DNA of 8,757 nt. Source: Paracoccaceae bacterium. Its GTDB lineage: Bacteria; Pseudomonadota; Alphaproteobacteria; Rhodobacterales; Rhodobacteraceae. Position numbers and translations under genes: made by a program. The stretch lies in NCBI GenBank assembly GCA_007128995.1, contig SKWJ01000163.1:1-8757 (forward strand). Direction: 5' to 3'. Below, piece after piece: positions 5,210 to 8,757 of the stretch. The notes under the pieces are model-generated. The model was not told the DNA's origin, made no database searches, and worked only from the letters and a program-made list of their open reading frames with translations. Position 1 is the stretch's first letter. Each line of letters opens with the position of its first letter.

Positions 5210-6199
5210 ATGGCCGCACGAAAATCCACTGCGAAACCGAATGTGTCTGCCGAAGATCTGCTGAGTTACTACCGTGACATGCTCCTGATCCGCCGATTCG
5301 AGGAAAAGGCAGGGCAGCTTTATGGCATGGGCCTGATCGGTGGGTTTTGCCACCTCTATATCGGACAGGAAGCCGTCGTCGTTGGACTGGAAGCAGCGGC
5401 CAAAGAGGGCGACAAGCGCATCACCTCCTATCGCGACCACGGACATATGCTGGCCTGCGGAATGGACCCAAAAGGCGTGATGGCCGAGCTCACCGGGCGT
5501 GAAGGGGGCTATTCCAAGGGCAAGGGCGGCTCGATGCACATGTTCTCCAAGGAAAAGCATTTCTATGGCGGCCATGGGATTGTCGGGGCGCAGGTGCCGC
5601 TGGGGGCAGGCTTGGCCTTCAGCGATAAATACAAGGGCAACGACAACGTCACCTTCACCTATTTCGGGGATGGTGCGGCCAATCAGGGCCAGGTTTATGA
5701 AACATACAACATGGCCATGCTCTGGGATCTGCCGGTCGTGTTCGTGATCGAAAACAACAAATACGCCATGGGGACCAGCGTTCAGCGTGCCACCAAGTCA
5801 CCGTCTTTGTGGGAACGCGGGGCAGCGTACGGCATTGCGGGCGAAGAAGTGGACGGCATGGATGTGCTTGCCGTCAAGGCCGCTGGCGAAAAGGCTGTTG
5901 CACACTGCCGCGCAGGCAAAGGGCCTTATATCCTTGAAGTCATGACCTATCGCTACCGTGGGCATTCGATGTCGGACCCGGCGAAATACCGCACACGCGA
6001 CGAAGTCCAGAAAATGCGGACCGAACGCGATGCGATCGAACATGTGCGCGACCTGCTGGTGACCGGCAAGCATGCGACCGAAGACGATCTCAAGACAATC
6101 GACAAGGACATCAAGGCCATCGTCAACGAGGCCGCCGAATTCTCCAAAGAGAGCCCCGAGCCTGCGCTTGAGGAACTCTGGACAGATATCTACGCTTGA
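5210..6199 (+). CDS. pdhA: Pyruvate dehydrogenase E1 component, alpha subunit
   Basis: The 329-residue alpha chain of the heterotetrameric (alpha2-beta2) E1 of the pyruvate dehydrogenase complex. With PdhB it decarboxylates pyruvate on thiamine diphosphate and reductively acetylates the lipoyl groups, feeding acetyl-CoA synthesis. Seen: the E1-alpha core from [12 protein letters not shown] (30-41); the Tyr-Arg-Asp-His stretch [12 protein letters not shown] (73-84); [10 protein letters not shown] (103-112) and the conserved His in [10 protein letters not shown] (119-128); the thiamine-binding motif running from GDGAANQG (153-160) to ENN (181-183); and the active-site loop [16 protein letters not shown] (247-262), the region phosphorylated in mitochondrial E1-alpha. 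Length fits bacterial E1-alpha (about 320-350). A strong ribosome binding site (5191-5200) supports the start; residues 1-13 are a non-conserved basic lead. It is the first gene of pdhABC, with 23 bp to pdhB. Pyruvate rather than branched-chain specificity is inferred from similarity and the adjacent lipoylated E1-beta. Confidence 0.96.
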   Translation: MAARKSTAKPNVSAEDLLSYYRDMLLIRRFEEKAGQLYGMGLIGGFCHLYIGQEAVVVGLEAAAKEGDKRITSYRDHGHMLACGMDPKGVMAELTGREGGYSKGKGGSMHMFSKEKHFYGGHGIVGAQVPLGAGLAFSDKYKGNDNVTFTYFGDGAANQGQVYETYNMAMLWDLPVVFVIENNKYAMGTSVQRATKSPSLWERGAAYGIAGEEVDGMDVLAVKAAGEKAVAHCRAGKGPYILEVMTYRYRGHSMSDPAKYRTRDEVQKMRTERDAIEHVRDLLVTGKHATEDDLKTIDKDIKAIVNEAAEFSKESPEPALEELWTDIYA

Positions 6200-6206
6200 A
6201 GCGCGC

Positions 6207-6213
6207 GAGGAGA
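6207..6213 (+). promoter_or_regulatory. Ribosome binding site fixing the pdhB start
   Basis: GAGGAGA in the pdhA-pdhB gap ends 9 nt before the ATG at 6223. It supports that ATG over the in-frame TTG at 6196, which would overlap the pdhA stop and add nine residues ahead of the lipoyl domain. Confidence 0.6.
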
Positions 6214-6222
6214 CACGAGACT

Positions 6223-7602
6223 ATGGCAACCGAAATTCTTATGCCCGCCCTCTCGCCGACAATGGAAGAAGGCACCTTGGCGAAATGGCTGGTCAAGGAG
6301 GGGGACACTGTCACCTCTGGCGACATCATTGCCGAAATCGAAACTGACAAGGCCACGATGGAATTCGAAGCCGTCGACGACGGTGTTATCGGAAAGCTTC
6401 TGGTCGCAGCCGGCACTGAGGGGGTGAAGGTCAACGCCCCGATTGCGGTGCTGGTAAGCGAAGGAGAAGACGTTCCGGCAGACGCGCCGAAATCGGAAAC
6501 AGCGCCTGCGCCTGCTGCATTGAACGGCGAAGAGGGCAAGATAGCAGCGCCTGCATCCGCCGCGCCCGCCCCGGAAATGCCCAAAGCCGACACAACGCCC
6601 GACTGGCCCGAAGGCACGGCCATGAAAACCCAGACCGTGCGCGAAGCGCTGCGCGATGCGATGGCAGAAGAGATGCGCACCTCCGACGAGGTCTTCGTCA
6701 TGGGCGAAGAAGTCGCCGAGTATCAGGGTGCCTACAAGATCACCCAGGGGCTGCTGGACGAGTTTGGGGCCCGCCGCGTGATTGACACGCCCATCACCGA
6801 ACATGGCTTTGCCGGTATCGGGGTTGGCGCTGCCTTCGGCGGATTGCGCCCCATTGTGGAGTTCATGACCTTCAACTTCGCAATGCAGGCGATTGACCAT
6901 ATCATCAACTCTGCCGCCAAGACGCTGTACATGTCCGGCGGGCAGATGGGCTGCCCGATCGTGTTTCGTGGCCCGAACGGGGCGGCCGCACGTGTTGGTG
7001 CTCAGCACAGCCAGTGCTATGCCGCATGGTATGCGCAGATCCCCGGCCTGAAAGTGGTCATGCCGTATTCCGCCGCAGACGCGAAAGGCCTGCTGAAGAC
7101 GGCCATTCGTGACCCGAACCCGGTGATCTTCCTTGAAAACGAAATTCTCTACGGGCGCAGCTTCGATGTGCCCGACCTTGAGGATTTCACGATCCCCTTC
7201 GGCAAGGCCAAGATCTGGCGCGAAGGGTCTGATGTCACCATCGTCAGCTTCGGGATCGGCATGACCTATGCCCTCGAAGCGGCAGAGCGACTGGCGAAAG
7301 ATGGTATCAGCGCCGAGGTATTGGATCTGCGCACGATCCGGCCCATGGATACAGACGCGATCCTTGCATCGGTCCGAAAGACCAACCGTCTCGTGACGGT
7401 GGAAGAGGGCTTCCCGCAAGGGTCTGTCGGCAATTACATCACGTCTGTGGTGATGCAGCAGGCCTTCGATTATCTGGATGCGCCCGTCATCAACCTGTGC
7501 GGCAAGGATGTTCCGATGCCCTATGCCGCCAATCTGGAAAAGCTTGCACTGGTGACGACCGATGAAGTGGTCGAAGCCGTGCACAAAGTGACGTATCGCT
7601 GA
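6223..7602 (+). CDS. pdhB: Pyruvate dehydrogenase E1 component, beta subunit, with N-terminal lipoyl domain
   Basis: A 459-residue E1-beta chain that completes the thiamine-dependent E1 with PdhA. It has an extra N-terminal lipoyl domain (residues 1 to about 82, lipoylated Lys43 in ETDKATMEF), a flexible Ala/Pro-rich linker (about 83-125), and then the transketolase-like E1-beta body: [14 protein letters not shown] (138-151), [13 protein letters not shown] (160-172) with the conserved Glu near the thiamine, [14 protein letters not shown] (185-198), [14 protein letters not shown] (251-264), and a C-terminal transketolase domain with [11 protein letters not shown] (393-403). Ordinary E1-beta chains are about 325 residues; the extra 130 or so are the lipoyl domain and linker. 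This lipoylated E1-beta is known from alphaproteobacteria such as Zymomonas mobilis and Sinorhizobium meliloti. The lipoyl domain is a close copy of that in PdhC. It sits between pdhA and pdhC with gaps of 23 and 13 bp, so all three are surely one operon. Confidence 0.97.
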   Translation: MATEILMPALSPTMEEGTLAKWLVKEGDTVTSGDIIAEIETDKATMEFEAVDDGVIGKLLVAAGTEGVKVNAPIAVLVSEGEDVPADAPKSETAPAPAALNGEEGKIAAPASAAPAPEMPKADTTPDWPEGTAMKTQTVREALRDAMAEEMRTSDEVFVMGEEVAEYQGAYKITQGLLDEFGARRVIDTPITEHGFAGIGVGAAFGGLRPIVEFMTFNFAMQAIDHIINSAAKTLYMSGGQMGCPIVFRGPNGAAARVGAQHSQCYAAWYAQIPGLKVVMPYSAADAKGLLKTAIRDPNPVIFLENEILYGRSFDVPDLEDFTIPFGKAKIWREGSDVTIVSFGIGMTYALEAAERLAKDGISAEVLDLRTIRPMDTDAILASVRKTNRLVTVEEGFPQGSVGNYITSVVMQQAFDYLDAPVINLCGKDVPMPYAANLEKLALVTTDEVVEAVHKVTYR

Positions 7603-7615
7603 GAGGGGGCGAGAG

Positions 7616-8757
7616 ATGCCGACAGAAATTCTGATGCCTGCGCTTTCTCCCACCATGGAGGAGGGAACACTCGCCAAATGGCTGGTCAAAGAAGGCGATA
7701 GTGTTGCATCCGGCGACATTCTCGCCGAGATCGAGACAGACAAGGCGACCATGGAATTTGAAGCCGTTGATGAGGGGATCATCGGCAAGATTCTGGTCGA
7801 AGCTGGCAGCGACGGTGTGAAAGTCAACACACCGATTGCGGTTCTGCTGGCCGAAGGGGAAAGCAAGGCTGATATTGCCGCGCCATCTTCTCCGGCTGCC
7901 GAGGCACAGAGTGGCGCTCCGAGCGCGGAGTCAGCCACCGCCGAGCCGTCCCAGCCTACAGCCGCCGCTGCACCCCCTGCCCCGTCTGCGGATGGCAAAC
8001 GCATTTTCGCCTCTCCGCTGGCGCGGCGAATCGCAGCCGAGAAGGGCCTTGATCTTGGCCAGATTTCGGGGTCTGGCCCGCATGGGCGGATTGTGAAAGC
8101 CGATGTTGAGAGTGCCAGCGCCGCGCCGGCAAAAGCCGCCGCGACAGAACCCACGGCACCAGCACCCGCCGCAACGAAAGCTGCCGCGTCCATGCCCAGT
8201 GGCCCGACCGCCGATCAGGTGGCCCGCATGTATGAAGGGCGCGCCTATGAAGAAGTGGCGCTGGACGGCATGCGCAAGACCGTCGCTGCCCGTCTGACCG
8301 AAGCCAAGCAGACGATCCCGCATTTCTACCTGCGTCGTGACGTTCAGCTGGACGCGCTGATGAAATTCCGCGCCGAGTTGAACAAGCAGCTTGAACCACG
8401 CGGGGTGAAGCTTTCGGTGAATGACTTCATCATCAAGGCCTGCGCCATGGCGCTGCAGGCCGTGCCGGGCTGCAATGCTGTCTGGGCAGGCGACCGGATG
8501 TTGCGCCTTAAGCCCTCTGATGTGGCGGTCGCGGTTGCAGTGGAAGGTGGATTGTTTACGCCCGTTCTGAAAGATGCGCACCTGAAGTCGCTATCAGCGC
8601 TTTCGGCCGAGATGAAAGACCTGGCAGGACGCGCACGCACCAAGAAGCTGGCCCCACATGAATATGTCGGCGGCACGATGGCCATCTCTAATCTGGGCAT
8701 GTTCGGGATCGAGAATTTCGATGCGGTGATCAACCCGCCGCATGGCTCTATCCTCGC
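7616..8757 (+). CDS. pdhC: Pyruvate dehydrogenase E2, dihydrolipoamide acetyltransferase (3' partial)
   Basis: The acetyltransferase core of the pyruvate dehydrogenase complex (also called aceF), which moves the acetyl group from lipoyl-lysine to CoA. The 380 full codons present run off the window end. Seen: one N-terminal lipoyl domain (1 to about 82, Lys43 in ETDKATMEF); a long Ala/Pro-rich linker (about 86-127); the peripheral-subunit-binding domain (about 129-165) with [10 protein letters not shown] and [14 protein letters not shown]; a second Ala/Pro linker (about 166-198); and the catalytic domain starting with [20 protein letters not shown] (218-237), then [22 protein letters not shown] and [10 protein letters not shown] (355-364). 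About 50-60 residues are missing, including the catalytic HxxxDG motif. The architecture of one lipoyl domain in E2 plus one in PdhB fits alphaproteobacterial complexes. The ATG at 7616, preceded by a purine-rich AGAGGGGGCGAGAG, starts 13 bp after pdhB. Confidence 0.96.
   Translation, partial: MPTEILMPALSPTMEEGTLAKWLVKEGDSVASGDILAEIETDKATMEFEAVDEGIIGKILVEAGSDGVKVNTPIAVLLAEGESKADIAAPSSPAAEAQSGAPSAESATAEPSQPTAAAAPPAPSADGKRIFASPLARRIAAEKGLDLGQISGSGPHGRIVKADVESASAAPAKAAATEPTAPAPAATKAAASMPSGPTADQVARMYEGRAYEEVALDGMRKTVAARLTEAKQTIPHFYLRRDVQLDALMKFRAELNKQLEPRGVKLSVNDFIIKACAMALQAVPGCNAVWAGDRMLRLKPSDVAVAVAVEGGLFTPVLKDAHLKSLSALSAEMKDLAGRARTKKLAPHEYVGGTMAISNLGMFGIENFDAVINPPHGSIL

Noticed and set aside
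4211..5575. A 454-codon open frame on the minus strand opposite the tandem-Usp gene and the start of pdhA
   Set aside because: It spans two unrelated plus-strand genes and their promoter region, is rich in Cys, His and Arg as shadow frames usually are, and resembles no known domain.
6190..8193. A 2-kb open frame (667 codons) on the minus strand opposite pdhB and pdhC
   Set aside because: It lies wholly opposite strongly conserved pdh genes. Its repeated segments are explained by the duplicated lipoyl domain read in reverse, and its low-complexity Ala/Gly/Ser stretches are the reverse of the Ala/Pro linkers. Long antisense frames are common in GC-rich genes; no ribosome binding site or domain supports it.
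1..8757. Mobile elements, CRISPR arrays, tRNA or rRNA genes, toxin-antitoxin or defence genes
   Set aside because: I looked for transposase or integrase motifs, spaced direct repeats and conserved RNA patterns and saw none. Gene order and codon use look like ordinary core chromosome.

Overview
The window reads as chromosomal DNA of an alphaproteobacterium, most likely of the Rhodobacterales (Roseobacter/Rhodobacter) group. This is an inference from three things: moderately high GC with G/C-rich third codon positions, a pyruvate dehydrogenase operon whose E1 component is split into alpha and beta with a lipoyl domain on E1-beta (an arrangement known from alphaproteobacteria such as Sinorhizobium, Zymomonas and Rhodobacter), and a BetP-type betaine/choline transporter flanked by universal stress proteins, which suits a marine or saline lifestyle. 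I see no mobile elements, tRNA or rRNA genes, CRISPR arrays or signs of recent gene transfer.

Layout, left to right. (1) 2-880, plus strand: the 3' part of a D-2-hydroxyacid dehydrogenase (glyoxylate/hydroxypyruvate reductase type); its N-terminus lies upstream of the window. (2) 922-1701, minus strand: an SDR-fold protein convergent with it, separated by a 41-bp gap holding a GC-rich hairpin. This protein has lost both the catalytic Tyr and Lys of the SDR family. (3) 1702-1892: a 191-bp divergent intergenic region with a small inverted repeat. (4) 1893-2306 and 2360-4039, plus strand: a single-domain universal stress protein followed closely by a BCCT transporter, probably one operon, closed by a perfect 11-bp GC hairpin at 4053-4082. 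(5) about 4250-5089, plus strand: a tandem-domain universal stress protein, so Usp genes lie on both sides of the transporter. (6) 5090-5209: an intergenic region with a candidate sigma-70 promoter and a repeated ATGCAG element. (7) 5210-8757, plus strand: pdhA, pdhB and the start of pdhC (aceF), tightly spaced and cut by the window end.

How the genes work together. PdhA and PdhB form the thiamine-diphosphate-dependent E1 of the pyruvate dehydrogenase complex; PdhC is the acetyltransferase core; E3 (lpd) is presumably downstream or elsewhere. The Usp-BCCT-Usp block looks like a stress or osmolyte module: the transporter keeps the Na+-coupling and aromatic-box motifs of BetP but lacks BetP's long C-terminal osmosensing tail, so a neighbouring Usp could act as regulator, by analogy with TeaD and the TeaABC ectoine transporter of Halomonas (inference). 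The dehydrogenase and the SDR-like gene look functionally separate from both blocks. Most of the window is conventional; the points most worth a second look are the degenerate active sites of the first two genes, the Usp-BCCT-Usp arrangement, and the near-identical lipoyl domains of PdhB and PdhC.
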